Below, in pieces: positions 9,648 to 18,936 of a stretch of 64,000 nucleotides of DNA. The position numbers and the translations under genes were made by a program. The stretch's first letter is position 1; every line of letters starts with the position of its first letter. Where the stretch lies: positions 22,074 to 86,073 of the forward strand of contig CAZYWZ010000013.1 of the NCBI GenBank assembly GCA_964651705.1, written 5' to 3'. The notes below the pieces were generated by a model. The model saw nothing but the letters and a program-made list of their open reading frames with translations, ran no database searches and was not told the DNA's origin. Source of the stretch: JADLBR01 sp964651705. GTDB lineage: Bacteria; Verrucomicrobiota; Verrucomicrobiia; JADLBR01.

Positions 9648-9648
9648 G

Positions 9649-10896
9649 TCATCCCTCCTTGGCCGCGCGACCGAGGACCGCGCCGAGGATCCCGATCGCC
9701 TCGTCCATCTCGCCATCGGAGACATCCAGCGGCGCCAAGAGGCGGATCACGTGCTTCCCGGACGGCACGGTCAGCAGACCCGCCGCCATCAGCGCCTCGA
9801 TCCGCGGGGCCGCCTCGACGCGCAACTCGATGCCGATGATGCATCCCAGCCCCCGCACCTCGGCCACGACCGAGGGGTGCTGGCTCGCCAGCTCCCGCAG
9901 GGCCGCCGTCGCGCGCTCGCCCTGCCGCCGCGCGTTGTCCATCAGCCGATCCTTCTCCACCGCGTCAAGCACCGCCAGGGCCACCGCGCACGCGAGCGGC
10001 GAGCCGCCGAACGTGCAGCCGTGGCTACCCGGCCCCAGCAACCCCGCGTGGCGCTCCGCGACCCACATCGCCCCGATCGGAAAACCCGCCCCCAGCCCTT
10101 TCGCCATCGCGATCGCATCGGGCAGAAACGCCTCCCCGCCCGCCACCCCCTCCAGCAGCCGCTGATAGCTCTGGAAGCGGCCCGAACGGAACATCCCGCA
10201 CTGCACCCCGTCCCACAGCAGCAGCAGCCCCCGGTCGTCACACAACCGCCGAAGCCCCAGCAGAAAATCTGCCGATGCCAAGTGGATGCCCCCCTCGCCC
10301 TGTATGCCCTCGACCAGTACCCCGACGGTCTCCGGGCCGATCGCCCGCTCGATCGCCCCGAGATCATTGAAAGGCACGTGCCGGAAACCCGGCGTCACCG
10401 GCCCGAACCCTTCGCGGAATCGCTCCTGTCCCGTCGCCGCGATCCCGGCCAGTGTCCGCCCATGAAAGGAATTCAGGCAGGTGAGGATCTCGAATCGCCC
10501 CGTCGCCGAGCCGAAACGCCGCGCCAGCTTGAACTGCGCCTCGTTCGCCTCCGCCCCGCTGTTGCAGAAGAAGACCTTGCCCGCGCCGACCAGCCCCACG
10601 AGCCGCTTCGCCAGGAGCCCCTGCGGCTCGCTGTAATACAGGTTGGAGATATGCATCAGGCGACCGGCCTGCTCCCGGATCGCCGCCACCACCGCCGGGT
10701 GCGCGTGCCCCAGGGCGTTGACCGCGATCCCACCCCCGAAGTCCAGATAGCGCCGGCCCTCGGTATCCCAGACCGCCGCGCCCCGTCCTTCGACCAGCAC
10801 CGGCCCCAGGCGCCGATAGGTGCCCAGGACATACGCCTCGTGCAAACCCACGATCCGCCGGGCCTTCTCCCCGGCCGCCAAATCACCAGTGCTCAT
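9649..10896 (-). CDS. argD: Acetylornithine aminotransferase
   Basis: 415 residues, a class-III PLP-dependent aminotransferase making N-acetylornithine from N-acetylglutamate semialdehyde in arginine biosynthesis. Visible are DTEGRRYLDFGGGIAVNALGH at the N-terminus, FFCNSGAEANEAQFKLAR (phosphate-binding loop), GIQGEGGIHLAS, the DGVQCGM cofactor Asp region and the PLP lysine in AMAKGLGAGFPIGAMW. Annotation as acetylornithine rather than another ornithine-type aminotransferase rests on its partner argF. GGAGG lies upstream of the ATG, and a good -35/-10 pair (10936-10963) precedes it. Confidence 0.92.
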   Translation of the reverse strand: MSTGDLAAGEKARRIVGLHEAYVLGTYRRLGPVLVEGRGAAVWDTEGRRYLDFGGGIAVNALGHAHPAVVAAIREQAGRLMHISNLYYSEPQGLLAKRLVGLVGAGKVFFCNSGAEANEAQFKLARRFGSATGRFEILTCLNSFHGRTLAGIAATGQERFREGFGPVTPGFRHVPFNDLGAIERAIGPETVGVLVEGIQGEGGIHLASADFLLGLRRLCDDRGLLLLWDGVQCGMFRSGRFQSYQRLLEGVAGGEAFLPDAIAMAKGLGAGFPIGAMWVAERHAGLLGPGSHGCTFGGSPLACAVALAVLDAVEKDRLMDNARRQGERATAALRELASQHPSVVAEVRGLGCIIGIELRVEAAPRIEALMAAGLLTVPSGKHVIRLLAPLDVSDGEMDEAIGILGAVLGRAAKEG

Positions 10897-10935
10897 GTCT
10901 CAGCCTCCACCCTACAACCAACGAAAAACGGGAAG

Positions 10936-10963
10936 TTTATCCACGCCCACCGATCCCAGTCAA
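10936..10963 (-). promoter_or_regulatory. Putative sigma70-type promoter of argD-argF
   Basis: On the minus strand a -35 TTGACT (10963-10958) and a -10 GATAAA (10941-10936) are separated by 16 bp. They predict transcription start near 10929 and a leader of about 33 nt containing GGAGG before the argD ATG. The divergent M16 peptidase gene starts 48 bp beyond the -35. Confidence 0.55.
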
Positions 10964-11011
10964 CCCACCGTTTCTCTTTGCAATTTTGCCGAAGAACGGA
11001 AAAAAGGACGG

Positions 11012-12286
11012 ATGATCGATTGCCGCGTGACGCGCCTGCCATCGGGCCTGACCGTCACCTCCGTCACCCTCCCCTCCGCCGACAGCGTCACGGTCGGCAT
11101 CTGGGCCGGCACCGGCGGGCGCTTCGAGGCGAGACCCGAGTGCGGCGCCGCCCATTTCCTGGAGCACCTCCTTTTCAAGGGGACGCCATCGCGCAATGCC
11201 CGGCAGATCTCGGAGGCGGTCGAGGGCATCGGCGGATACCTCAACGCCTCCACCGGGGAGGAGACCACCTGCTATTACGCGCGGGCGCAGGGCAAGCACC
11301 TCCCCCTCCTGGTTGACGTCCTCGCGGACATGTTCTTGGCCTCCTCCCTCCCGCCCCGCGAGGTCGAGCGCGAGCGAAACGTCATCCGCGAGGAGATCCT
11401 CATGCTGGTCGACCAGCCCGCGAGCCATGTCGAGGATCTCCTCAATGCCACCTTATGGCCCGACGATCCCCTCGGTCGCCCCATCACGGGCACGGTCGAA
11501 AGCGTCCGCGGCATCTCCCGCACGCGCCTGCTGGACTTCCGCGCGAGGAATTACCGCGCTTCCAACACCGTCGTCGCCGCCGCCGGCAACGTCGGGCACG
11601 ATCACCTCCTGCGCCTCGTCGCCAAGACCCCGCGCCGATGGCGCCCCGGCCCCCCGCCACGCCATCGGCCCGCCCGCAAGGGCCAGCGGGGCCCGCGGGT
11701 CCAACTCCTCGCCAAAGACACCGAGCAGGCCCATCTCGCCATCGGCATCCGCGCCTTTTCCCGCCACGACCCCCGCCGCGCCGCACTCCGCCTCCTGAGC
11801 GTCCTCCTGGGTGAGAACATGAGCTCCCGCCTCTTCCAGGAACTCCGCGAAAGGCGCGGCCTCGCCTACGCCATCAGTTCCTCCGTTTCCCATCTCAGCG
11901 ACGACGGCCTGCTCCACATCGCGGCCGGCCTCGAACCCTCCCGCGTGCCCGAGGCCCTCCGCCTCATCATCCGCGAGCTCTCCCGCCTGAAACGCCGCAC
12001 CCCCACCCCGCGGGAGCTCCGCCGAGCAAAGGATTACGCCATCGGCACGATCCTCCTCGGGCTCGAGGGCTCCTCCGCCCACGCCGGGTGGATCGCCGAA
12101 TCCCTCCTCGCCTTCGGGCGCGTCATCCAGCCCGACGAATTCGTCCGCCAGATCGAGGGCGTCAACGCCGCCGACATCCGCCGCCTCGCCAACGCCATCC
12201 TCGCCCCATCCCGTTTCAATCTCGCGCTCATCGCACCGGAGTTCTCCCGCGATGCCCTCGGCAACGCACTTTCACGCCTGGATTGA
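11012..12286 (+). CDS. M16 family zinc peptidase (PqqL/processing-peptidase type)
   Basis: 424 residues, the size of single-ring M16B peptidases. The inverted zinc motif HxxEH is HFLEH (H48, E51, H52), and the third ligand is E127 or E128 in RNVIREEI. The second half carries the usual LLGENMSSRLFQELRERRGLAY block. Such enzymes act as dimers that degrade or process peptides in a closed chamber. No signal peptide is seen, so it is probably cytoplasmic. The ATG is preceded by AAAAAGGA at good spacing; upstream in-frame codons read through non-coding sequence. Its last 35 bases overlap the pabB start, so the two are co-transcribed. Confidence 0.9.
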   Translation: MIDCRVTRLPSGLTVTSVTLPSADSVTVGIWAGTGGRFEARPECGAAHFLEHLLFKGTPSRNARQISEAVEGIGGYLNASTGEETTCYYARAQGKHLPLLVDVLADMFLASSLPPREVERERNVIREEILMLVDQPASHVEDLLNATLWPDDPLGRPITGTVESVRGISRTRLLDFRARNYRASNTVVAAAGNVGHDHLLRLVAKTPRRWRPGPPPRHRPARKGQRGPRVQLLAKDTEQAHLAIGIRAFSRHDPRRAALRLLSVLLGENMSSRLFQELRERRGLAYAISSSVSHLSDDGLLHIAAGLEPSRVPEALRLIIRELSRLKRRTPTPRELRRAKDYAIGTILLGLEGSSAHAGWIAESLLAFGRVIQPDEFVRQIEGVNAADIRRLANAILAPSRFNLALIAPEFSRDALGNALSRLD

Positions 12287-13370
12287 GACCGGCATTCCCC
12301 GCGCCGGCGAGCGGATGGCCCTCGCCGCGCACCGGCCCGTCGCCGCCGTTGCCGGCACCCGCTCCGATTGGCCCGCCCTGCGAGAATTCCTCGGCCCCGC
12401 GCCCGCCGCAGCCGCGCCCGATCGTCCCCCCACCCGCGCCGCTATCGGCTACTTCACCTACGAGGGCGATTTCTGGTTTGGTCTGCATGAGGACCTGCGC
12501 CTCATCCCGGCCGCGACATGGCCGCGAATCGACGCCCCGTTCCGCGCCGGCTCCCCCACCTCCACCCTAGCCCCCGCGGACTTCCGGGCGCGCGTCCTCA
12601 AGATCCACGACTACATCCGCGCCGGCGATGTGTATCAGGTCAACCTGACGCGCACCGTCCGCGCGCCCTTCTCCGGATGCGCGCGCGCCCTTTTCACCCG
12701 CCTGCGCGACACGTCCCCCGCGCCCTTCGCCGCCTTCCTCGATGCCCCCGATCGCGCCATCGTCTCCGCATCGCCAGAGCTCTTCCTCCGCACCCGCGGC
12801 CCCATCATCGAAACCCGCCCCATCAAGGGGACACGCCCGCGCCACCACGACGACGATGCCGATCGCGCCGCCATCGCCGAACTCACCTCCGATGCCAAGG
12901 AGCGCGCCGAGCTGGTCATGATCACCGACCTCGAACGCAACGACCTCGGCCGAGTCTGCCGGTACGGCTCCGTCCGGGTGGCCCGACTCGCCGAGCGGCA
13001 GACCTTCGCCCATGTCCACCACCTCGTCAGCACCGTCAGGGGCACGCTCCGCGATGACGTGCATCCCCTCGATATCCTCGGGGCCTGCTTCCCCGGCGGC
13101 TCCATCACCGGCGCCCCAAAGAAACGCGCGACCGAGATCATCGCCGAGTTGGAACCCTCGCCCCGCGGCCTCTACACCGGCGCGATAGGCTTCTTCGGCC
13201 TCGATGGCTTCTCCCAATTCAACATCGCCATCCGCACCGTCGAGGTCGCCCGCGGCGAGGCGCGCTACGGCGTCGGCAGCGGCATAACCATCGATTCCGA
13301 TCCCGAGCGCGAATTCCTGGAAACCTGCCACAAGGCCGCCGGCATCGAAGCCGCCCTCTTCGGGCGCTAG
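12252..13370 (+). CDS. pabB: Aminodeoxychorismate synthase component I
   Basis: 372 residues of the chorismate-utilising fold. It should make 4-amino-4-deoxychorismate from chorismate and ammonia for folate synthesis, together with a PabA glutaminase not present in the window. Features are VYQVNLTRT, SASPELFLR, the PIKGTRPR motif whose lysine (K192) marks PabB and separates it from most TrpE, ELVMITDLERNDLGRVC, and the C-terminal PGGSITGAPKKRA and YTGAIGF blocks. The N-terminal domain is short, so the protein is smaller than E. coli PabB (about 450). It overlaps the M16 peptidase by 35 bases. Confidence 0.92.
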   Translation: MPSATHFHAWIETGIPRAGERMALAAHRPVAAVAGTRSDWPALREFLGPAPAAAAPDRPPTRAAIGYFTYEGDFWFGLHEDLRLIPAATWPRIDAPFRAGSPTSTLAPADFRARVLKIHDYIRAGDVYQVNLTRTVRAPFSGCARALFTRLRDTSPAPFAAFLDAPDRAIVSASPELFLRTRGPIIETRPIKGTRPRHHDDDADRAAIAELTSDAKERAELVMITDLERNDLGRVCRYGSVRVARLAERQTFAHVHHLVSTVRGTLRDDVHPLDILGACFPGGSITGAPKKRATEIIAELEPSPRGLYTGAIGFFGLDGFSQFNIAIRTVEVARGEARYGVGSGITIDSDPEREFLETCHKAAGIEAALFGR

Positions 13371-13423
13371 GCATCTGTCGGACTATGTCCGACCCGAATC
13401 GCGTTAAGTTAAGCCATGTTTGG

Positions 13424-13506
13424 GAGGGCCCGCGGCCTCACGGGCCGGGTCGGCCGAAGCAGCCCGCAGGCTGGTGGCGCGCGGACGCCGGGGCCGGCGT
13501 CCCTCC
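13424..13506. repeat. Palindromic repeat-like element between pabB and apbE
   Basis: About 83 bp, bounded by the inverted pair GGAGGG/CCCTCC and containing a perfect 8-bp stem (GGACGCCG, loop GGGC, CGGCGTCC) at 13483-13502 plus shorter GC-rich inverted pairs. There is no T-tract, so it is not a classical terminator. It resembles a short interspersed palindromic element rather than coding sequence. Confidence 0.4.
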
Positions 13507-13523
13507 GCATAACGACCCGCCTC

Positions 13524-13551
13524 TTGCGATTCGCGGACCGGGCGTGCTAAA
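13524..13551 (+). promoter_or_regulatory. Possible promoter of apbE
   Basis: TTGCGA (13524-13529), a 16-bp spacer, then GCTAAA (13546-13551). The start codon lies only 10 nt downstream, so any leader would be extremely short. The -10 resembles the GCTAAT boxes of the 28-50 kb block. Confidence 0.35.
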
Positions 13552-13561
13552 CGGGGAACCG

Positions 13562-14668
13562 ATGCCTCTCGCGGAAACAGCCCAGCGTCACCCCCGCGCG
13601 CCGCTCTTTCTCGCCGCGGCGATGCTGGCGGCAACTGCCACCCACGCCTCCGACGCGCTCCACCGTTTCGAGTACGAGCACGTTCAGATGGGCACGTGGT
13701 TCCGCATGGTGATCTACGCGCCCGCGGCAGACCGCGCCGACGCCGCCGCGACCGCCGCTTTCGCGCGCATCGATGCGCTCAACGCATCCCTGAGCGACTA
13801 CCTCCCCTCGAGCGAAGTGAGCCTCCTCACTGCGCCAGAGAACGTCGGCATCGCCGTGCCCCTCGGCGATGACCTCAATTGGGTCCTGACGCATGCCGGC
13901 CCCATCCAACACCATTCGGGTGGGGCGCTCGATCTCACCGCCGGACCCCTGACCCATCTCTGGCGGCGCGCCCGAGAACGCGGCACGCCACCCGATCCGG
14001 ACAGCATCCGGGCGGCCCTGCGCGCCGTCGGTTACGAGAAACTCCTCCTCCACGCTAGCCACGCCACCGCGACCCCGACCGTCCCCGGCATGCGGCTGGA
14101 TCTCGGCGCCGTCGCCAAGGGCTACGCCGCCGACCGCGCCCTCGCCGAATGTCGCGCTCTCGGCCTGACCCGCGTGCTGGTGGCCGCCGGCGGCGATGTC
14201 GTCGCGGGGGATCCGCCCCCAGGCCAACCCGGTTGGCGCATCGGCCTGCCGCCCGCCTCCGCCAGCGGCCCCCCGCAGGAATGCCTCATCCTCTCCCACG
14301 GCGCGATCTCCACCTCCGGCGACGAAAACCAGAACCTCATCCACGGGGGCAAACGCCTCTCGCACATCATCGACCCACGAACCGGAAACGCGGTGACCCA
14401 CGGTTGCACGGTCACCGTCGCCGTATCCCACACCCCATCCAACGGCCTCATGGCCGACGCGCTCGCCACCGCGGTCAATGTCCTCGGGCCCGAAATCGGG
14501 CCAGACCTCCTCCGCCGATTTCGCACCGCCGGCGCGCGCCTCATCCGGCCGGGAACCCCCGGCCCGACCCTCCAGACCACCCCAGCCTTCCAGACCTGGC
14601 GCGTCGTCCCGCGCGAGACCGACCCCGCCGCTCAGACCGGGTCCGGCATGGTCCAGGGCTCGCGGTAA
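13562..14668 (+). CDS. apbE: FAD:protein FMN transferase (ApbE family), exported
   Basis: 368 residues with a Sec signal peptide (PLFLAAAMLAATATHASDA) lacking a lipobox, so it is probably periplasmic. ApbE enzymes transfer FMN from FAD to a threonine of target proteins such as NqrB/NqrC/RnfG. Family blocks seen are MGTWFRMVIYA, DYLPSSEVSLL, LDLTAGPLTHLWRRAR, LDLGAVAKGYAADRALAE, VAAGGDVVAGDPPPG, SHIIDPRTGNAV and the metal-site MADALATAVNVLG. No Nqr or Rnf gene is in the window, so the target is unknown. The 3' end overlaps the convergent oxidoreductase gene by 37 bases. Confidence 0.9.
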   Translation: MPLAETAQRHPRAPLFLAAAMLAATATHASDALHRFEYEHVQMGTWFRMVIYAPAADRADAAATAAFARIDALNASLSDYLPSSEVSLLTAPENVGIAVPLGDDLNWVLTHAGPIQHHSGGALDLTAGPLTHLWRRARERGTPPDPDSIRAALRAVGYEKLLLHASHATATPTVPGMRLDLGAVAKGYAADRALAECRALGLTRVLVAAGGDVVAGDPPPGQPGWRIGLPPASASGPPQECLILSHGAISTSGDENQNLIHGGKRLSHIIDPRTGNAVTHGCTVTVAVSHTPSNGLMADALATAVNVLGPEIGPDLLRRFRTAGARLIRPGTPGPTLQTTPAFQTWRVVPRETDPAAQTGSGMVQGSR

Positions 14669-15981
14669 TTCACCTTCAGCAACTTGTTCGCCTCGGCGTC
14701 GCCGGCGAAAGTCTCGCTCTTCGCGTCAAACTTCAGCTTCCGGTTGCCGACGCGATACGAGATGTTCGCGAGGTGGCAGAGGATCATCGACTTGTGCCCC
14801 TCCTCGATGTCGGCCTTCGGCGTCCCACGGCTGCGGATGCAGCTGAAGAAGTCGTCGAAGTGAGGCTCCGTCATGGTGCCAAACTTCAGCTCGGATGGCT
14901 CGGACACCACGGGCTGGCTCTTCCGGACCTTGGGGTCGCCCTCGAAGACCTGCCAGCCGCCGCCATGCCGGCCGAAACACATCATCGCCTTGGTCCCGAG
15001 CACCTCCACCTTGGTCGCGCTGAACGGCCAGTCCGGATACACCTGGTCCGCGGGCAGATTGACGATCCGGTGCATGTACGGCGCCTTGAGCGCGGCCTCG
15101 AACAGCATCGTCATCTTCCCGCACTCGAAGGTCGTGAATTGCGTGTCCGGTTGCTCCCGCCCATCGTCGAAGAGGTACACGCCGCCCGCGTTGCACACGG
15201 TGTCGGGATAATCGAGCCCCACGATGTGCCGCGCGATGTCCACCTGATGGATCATGTCCGCCGTGATGAAGCCGGTGTAGTAATCCCACTTCGCCTGGAA
15301 CCACCTCCCGGGCCGATACGGCTCCTTCGGCGACGGCCCGCACCACATGTCGTAATCCAGCCCCTCGGGCACCTCCGCCTCCGGCGCCACCTGGATCGCC
15401 GGCGCGTCCTGGATGAAAAACACCCGCACCAGATACACGTCGCCCAGCTTCCCGCTCGCGATGTATTCCTTCGCCTTGTCCGCGTACGGCGCGCTGCGCG
15501 TCTGGGTGCCGACCTGCACCACCCGCTTGTACTTCCTCGCCGCCTCGATCATCTTGCGCCCGTCCCAGATGCTCAGCGAGAGCGGCTTCTCGACGTAGAC
15601 GTCCTTGCCCGCCTGGCACGCGAGCACCGTCGCCAGCGCGTGCCAGCGATCCGATGTCGCGTTGACGATCGCGTCGACGTCCTTGTCCTCGAGCATCCGC
15701 CGGAAGTCCTGCACGAACTTCGGCTTGTAATCGTGGCCCTCGACGACGATCTCCGCCGCCGCCGCGTACGCCCGAGAGTCCGCGTCGCAGATGTACTTGA
15801 TCTCGATGTCATTCCTCTTGACGAGGCTCTGCAGCAGGCTGCGCCCGCGGCCCCCGACACCCATGAAGCCCACCACGATCTTGTCCTGCGCCGAGGCCCC
15901 GCGCGCCCCGGAGGCCGCCGCGGCACCCGCCGCCGCCCCAACCGCGCCCCGAATGAACGTCCGTCTCTTCATCGCATCCAT
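14632..15981 (-). CDS. Tat-exported Gfo/Idh/MocA family oxidoreductase
   Basis: 449 residues. The N-terminus MDAMKRRTFIRG is a twin-arginine signal, followed by an Ala/Gly-rich hydrophobic stretch ending near ASGARGASAQ. The Rossmann fold starts IVVGFMGVGGRGRSLLQ, and the family EKP motif appears as VYVEKPLSL. The C-terminal substrate domain includes WDYYTGFITADMIHQVDIAR and SEPSELKFGT. Tat-exported members are abundant in PVC bacteria and are thought to act on sugars or glycan-derived compounds with a pre-bound nucleotide cofactor. AAGGAG lies 7 nt before the chosen ATG; upstream in-frame codons to 16017 lack coding character. A sulfatase-modifying-factor-like gene lies upstream. Confidence 0.88.
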   Translation of the reverse strand: MDAMKRRTFIRGAVGAAAGAAAASGARGASAQDKIVVGFMGVGGRGRSLLQSLVKRNDIEIKYICDADSRAYAAAAEIVVEGHDYKPKFVQDFRRMLEDKDVDAIVNATSDRWHALATVLACQAGKDVYVEKPLSLSIWDGRKMIEAARKYKRVVQVGTQTRSAPYADKAKEYIASGKLGDVYLVRVFFIQDAPAIQVAPEAEVPEGLDYDMWCGPSPKEPYRPGRWFQAKWDYYTGFITADMIHQVDIARHIVGLDYPDTVCNAGGVYLFDDGREQPDTQFTTFECGKMTMLFEAALKAPYMHRIVNLPADQVYPDWPFSATKVEVLGTKAMMCFGRHGGGWQVFEGDPKVRKSQPVVSEPSELKFGTMTEPHFDDFFSCIRSRGTPKADIEEGHKSMILCHLANISYRVGNRKLKFDAKSETFAGDAEANKLLKVNYREPWTMPDPV

Positions 15982-16035
15982 CGCACCGCTCCTTTCCTGC
16001 ATCGCCCCACATGCCACCGCGCGGGCGCCCGCCGC

Positions 16036-17187
16036 TCAAGGCCTGTCCCTCAGGCAACCATTCATTGGCCGGACTCCGCGAAAACCCATGATCGAATTCT
16101 CCTTCATCGGCAGCTGCGTCGCAAGCGTCACGGCGTCGCATCCCTGCGGCACCTCCATCCACGACCCGCCGCGCACCACCCGAAACCCGTCGAGCCCCAC
16201 GTGGTATTGCGTGGAATACCAGTCCAGCGTCCACTCGGCGACGTTGCCCGCCAAGTCCGATATCCCATACGGGCTGTCGAACGCCGAAAAGCTCCCGACC
16301 GGCGCGGTCCCCCCGAACCCATCCTCCTCCCCATCGCAGTTGCACCGGTGCTTGCCGCCATCGCCGGGCGCCTCGTCGCCCCAGGGATAGCGCCTCCCGG
16401 GATTCGGGTTCGGGGCCTTGGCCGACGCGTCCCCGTCCAGGTGCACGCCCCCCCGGTAGGCCTTCTCCCACTCCGCCTCCGTCGGCAGGCGCAGCCCGCA
16501 CCACCGCAGGAAACGCATCGCGTCATACCAGGAGACGTAGGTGACAGGATACTCCTCGCGCCCCGGCAGCGCGGCATACCGCACCCCCTCCCGCGCGATG
16601 CCACACCGCTCCGCGTTGGACATCCTCTCGTTGTAGCCCACGCCCTCGCCCCCCACCTCGTTCAGGTAATCCACGTACATCCCGACCGTCACCTCGTGCC
16701 GCGCCATGTGGAACTCCGGCAGCGCGTCCTTCGCCTTCTGGCTCTTGCCCGTCTCGTCGCGCCCGCCGCCAGGCACCCCCTTCATCATGAACTTGCCCCC
16801 GGGCACCCGGGCCATCGCGATCCCACGCACCGCCACGTCCACCAGCGTCGCGTCCTCGAAATCCGTCTCCTTCGTCCCCCACCACACCACCTGTTTCGGC
16901 CCCCCGCTCTCCACGATGTCAAAACCATTGCCCCCGAGACCCTCCATCGGCAACGGCAGCCACGTCTTCCCCGCGTCGGGACTGTATCGCACGAAAACAT
17001 ACGCCGGCCGCTCCGCGGAAATCCCCTCCGCCGCCAGATCATAACGGATCGTCACCCTCGTCCCACCCAGTTCCGTCACCTCGTCCACCACCTGGACATT
17101 CTCGACCTTCAGCCAGGCCCCCGGGGCGCTCGCGGCCGATAGCCCCGCCGCCGCCAGCACCGCCGCCGCCACTCGCCCGCACCGCAT
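16036..17187 (-). CDS. Secreted protein with SUMF1/formylglycine-generating-enzyme-like domain
   Basis: 383 residues with a Sec signal peptide (VAAAVLAAAGLSAASAPGA). Residues about 25-125 form a beta-rich domain (RVTIRYDLAAEG, YVFVRYSPDAGKTWLPL). From about 125 the SUMF1 fold follows: MARVPGGKFMM, MARHEVTVGMYVDYLNEV, PVTYVSWYDAMRFLRWCG, RLPTEAEWEKAYRGG, YGISDLAGNVAEWTLDWYS and FRVVRGGSW. True formylglycine-generating enzymes need catalytic cysteines, and the usual GFRC ending reads GFRGVRPMN here. It is therefore more likely a structural or carbohydrate-associated relative than an active sulfatase activator. No sulfatase gene is in the window. Confidence 0.85.
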   Translation of the reverse strand: MRCGRVAAAVLAAAGLSAASAPGAWLKVENVQVVDEVTELGGTRVTIRYDLAAEGISAERPAYVFVRYSPDAGKTWLPLPMEGLGGNGFDIVESGGPKQVVWWGTKETDFEDATLVDVAVRGIAMARVPGGKFMMKGVPGGGRDETGKSQKAKDALPEFHMARHEVTVGMYVDYLNEVGGEGVGYNERMSNAERCGIAREGVRYAALPGREEYPVTYVSWYDAMRFLRWCGLRLPTEAEWEKAYRGGVHLDGDASAKAPNPNPGRRYPWGDEAPGDGGKHRCNCDGEEDGFGGTAPVGSFSAFDSPYGISDLAGNVAEWTLDWYSTQYHVGLDGFRVVRGGSWMEVPQGCDAVTLATQLPMKENSIMGFRGVRPMNGCLRDRP

Positions 17188-17259
17188 GGACCCGGATACT
17201 GAAACGCCCCACTCCCCAAGACAAGCGAAACGTCAATATAGATTGCAGGAATTAATCGC

Positions 17260-18861
17260 CTACCCCAGATGCGCCAGGCGCACCGAAGCGACGTCCTGCT
17301 CCTTGCGGATCTCCTCCATCGCCGGCTCCGGCGGCGCGCTATCGAGCTGCAGCACGGTCAGCGCCATCCCCCCGCGCTCCGAGCGACAGAGGGACATGTT
17401 GGCGATATTGACGCGGTGACGCCCCAGGATCGTCCCGATCCAACCCACGATCCCCGGCCGGTCACGATTCTCCAGGAAAAAGAGCACTCCCTCCGTGTTT
17501 GCCTCGATCGACAGCCCATTGAACCGCACCAGCCGCGGGTGCCCCGCAAAAAATGTCCCGGCGACCGAGACCTCCTCGCCGCCCGCCGTCGCAACGACCT
17601 CGACCAACTCCGAGAAATCGCAGTGCTCCCGGCTCTTGGTCTCCCGGAACTCGAGCCCCAGGGTCTGCGCGAACCGGATGACGTTGATCTGATTGACCTC
17701 GCCGCCCGCCGCGTCCTTGAGGAAACCCTGGAGGATCGCGCGCGTCACCGGGGCCGTCGAATGCTCCGTGATGGGGCCGTGGTAACGGACCGTGAGGTGC
17801 TCGGCCCGCTTCGGACCCACCTGCGCCAATAGCCTCCCGAGCCGCTGGCCCAGTTCCAGATAGGGGCGCAGGATGGCCATCGTGCTGGCATCCACGCTCG
17901 GCAGATTCACCGAGTTCCGGACGACCCCGTGGATCAGGTAGTCGACCATCTGCTCGCAGACCTCGACGCCGACGCTCTCCTGTGCCTCTTGGGTGGAGGC
18001 CCCCAGATGCGGCGTCAGCACCAGGTTGGGTAGACCCCGCAGCGGCCAATCCGCCGGAGGTGGCTCCTTCTCGTAGACGTCGAGCGCCGCGGCGGCCACC
18101 TGGCCGCTCTGGAGCGCCTCGGCCAAGTCGGCCTCGGAGACCAGTCCGCCGCGGGCGCAATTGATGATCCGCACCCCTTTCTTGCACTTTGCCAGCGACC
18201 CGCGGTTCAGGATGCCGCGGGTCTCGTCGGTCAGCGGCGAATGCAGGGTGATGAAATCCGCGTCCGGCAACAGCTCGTCCAATCTCTCGGCGATCTCGAC
18301 CTGGAGGGCCCTCGCGCGGCTCAGCGACAGAAACGGGTCATACACCCGCACCCGCATCCCGAGCGCGATCGCCCGGCGCGCGACCTCCCCGCCAATCCTT
18401 CCCATCCCGATGATGCCCAGCGTCTTGCCATACAGCTCGACGCCCTCGAAATGCTTCCGGTCCCACTTGCCCGCCCGCATGCTCGCGTCCGCCTGCGGGA
18501 TGTTCCGCGCCATAGCGAACATGAGGGAGAGCGCGTGCTCCGCGGTCGAGATCGTGTTGCCCCCCGGCGTGTTCATCACCAGGATCCCGCGCGCCGTGGC
18601 CGCCTCCACGTCCACGTTGTCCACCCCGACACCCGCGCGGCCCACCGCCTTCAGCCGCGCCGCCTTCGCCAGGTAGTCCGCGTTCACCTTCGTCGCGCTG
18701 CGCACCAGCAGCCCGTCCATCCGCGCGACCACCTCCGCCTTCTCCTCCTCCGTCTTTAGGTCGGCAGCGCGGATCACCTCGATGGATTTCTCCCGCCGCA
18801 GGATCTCGAGCCCCTTGTCCGAAATCGACTCCGCCGAAAACACGCAGTATCTCTCGCCCAT
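17260..18861 (-). CDS. serA: D-3-phosphoglycerate dehydrogenase (long, ASB + ACT form)
   Basis: 533 residues, the long type-I SerA. It catalyses the first step of serine synthesis, 3-phosphoglycerate to 3-phosphohydroxypyruvate with NAD. The NAD fold carries LGIIGMGRIGGEVARRAIAL. Catalytic-region blocks include RIINCARGGLVSEADL and LVLTPHLGASTQEAQ (catalytic His region). An intervening ASB domain follows, and a C-terminal ACT domain (ENRDRPGIVGWIGTILGRHR) gives allosteric feedback, typically by serine. The ATG at 18861 begins MGERYCVFSAESIS. Upstream, 75 bp separate it from the stop of the GDDxY repeat gene on the same strand. Confidence 0.95.
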   Translation of the reverse strand: MGERYCVFSAESISDKGLEILRREKSIEVIRAADLKTEEEKAEVVARMDGLLVRSATKVNADYLAKAARLKAVGRAGVGVDNVDVEAATARGILVMNTPGGNTISTAEHALSLMFAMARNIPQADASMRAGKWDRKHFEGVELYGKTLGIIGMGRIGGEVARRAIALGMRVRVYDPFLSLSRARALQVEIAERLDELLPDADFITLHSPLTDETRGILNRGSLAKCKKGVRIINCARGGLVSEADLAEALQSGQVAAAALDVYEKEPPPADWPLRGLPNLVLTPHLGASTQEAQESVGVEVCEQMVDYLIHGVVRNSVNLPSVDASTMAILRPYLELGQRLGRLLAQVGPKRAEHLTVRYHGPITEHSTAPVTRAILQGFLKDAAGGEVNQINVIRFAQTLGLEFRETKSREHCDFSELVEVVATAGGEEVSVAGTFFAGHPRLVRFNGLSIEANTEGVLFFLENRDRPGIVGWIGTILGRHRVNIANMSLCRSERGGMALTVLQLDSAPPEPAMEEIRKEQDVASVRLAHLG

Positions 18862-18936
18862 AGAGCCACGGAAACTACGCCCCCGACAGCCGGGGTGGAA
18901 GGTGAAACTTCTGGCCCCCGCGCCTCTCCCCCACAC

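Noticed and set aside
9646..11316. 556-codon plus-strand frame
   Set aside because: It is antisense to argD, whose PLP motifs are unmistakable.
14149..17142. Nearly 1000-codon open frame on the plus strand
   Set aside because: It lies antisense to the Tat-exported oxidoreductase and SUMF1-like genes, which carry clear family motifs. Its protein is Arg/His/Pro-rich low complexity caused by high GC.
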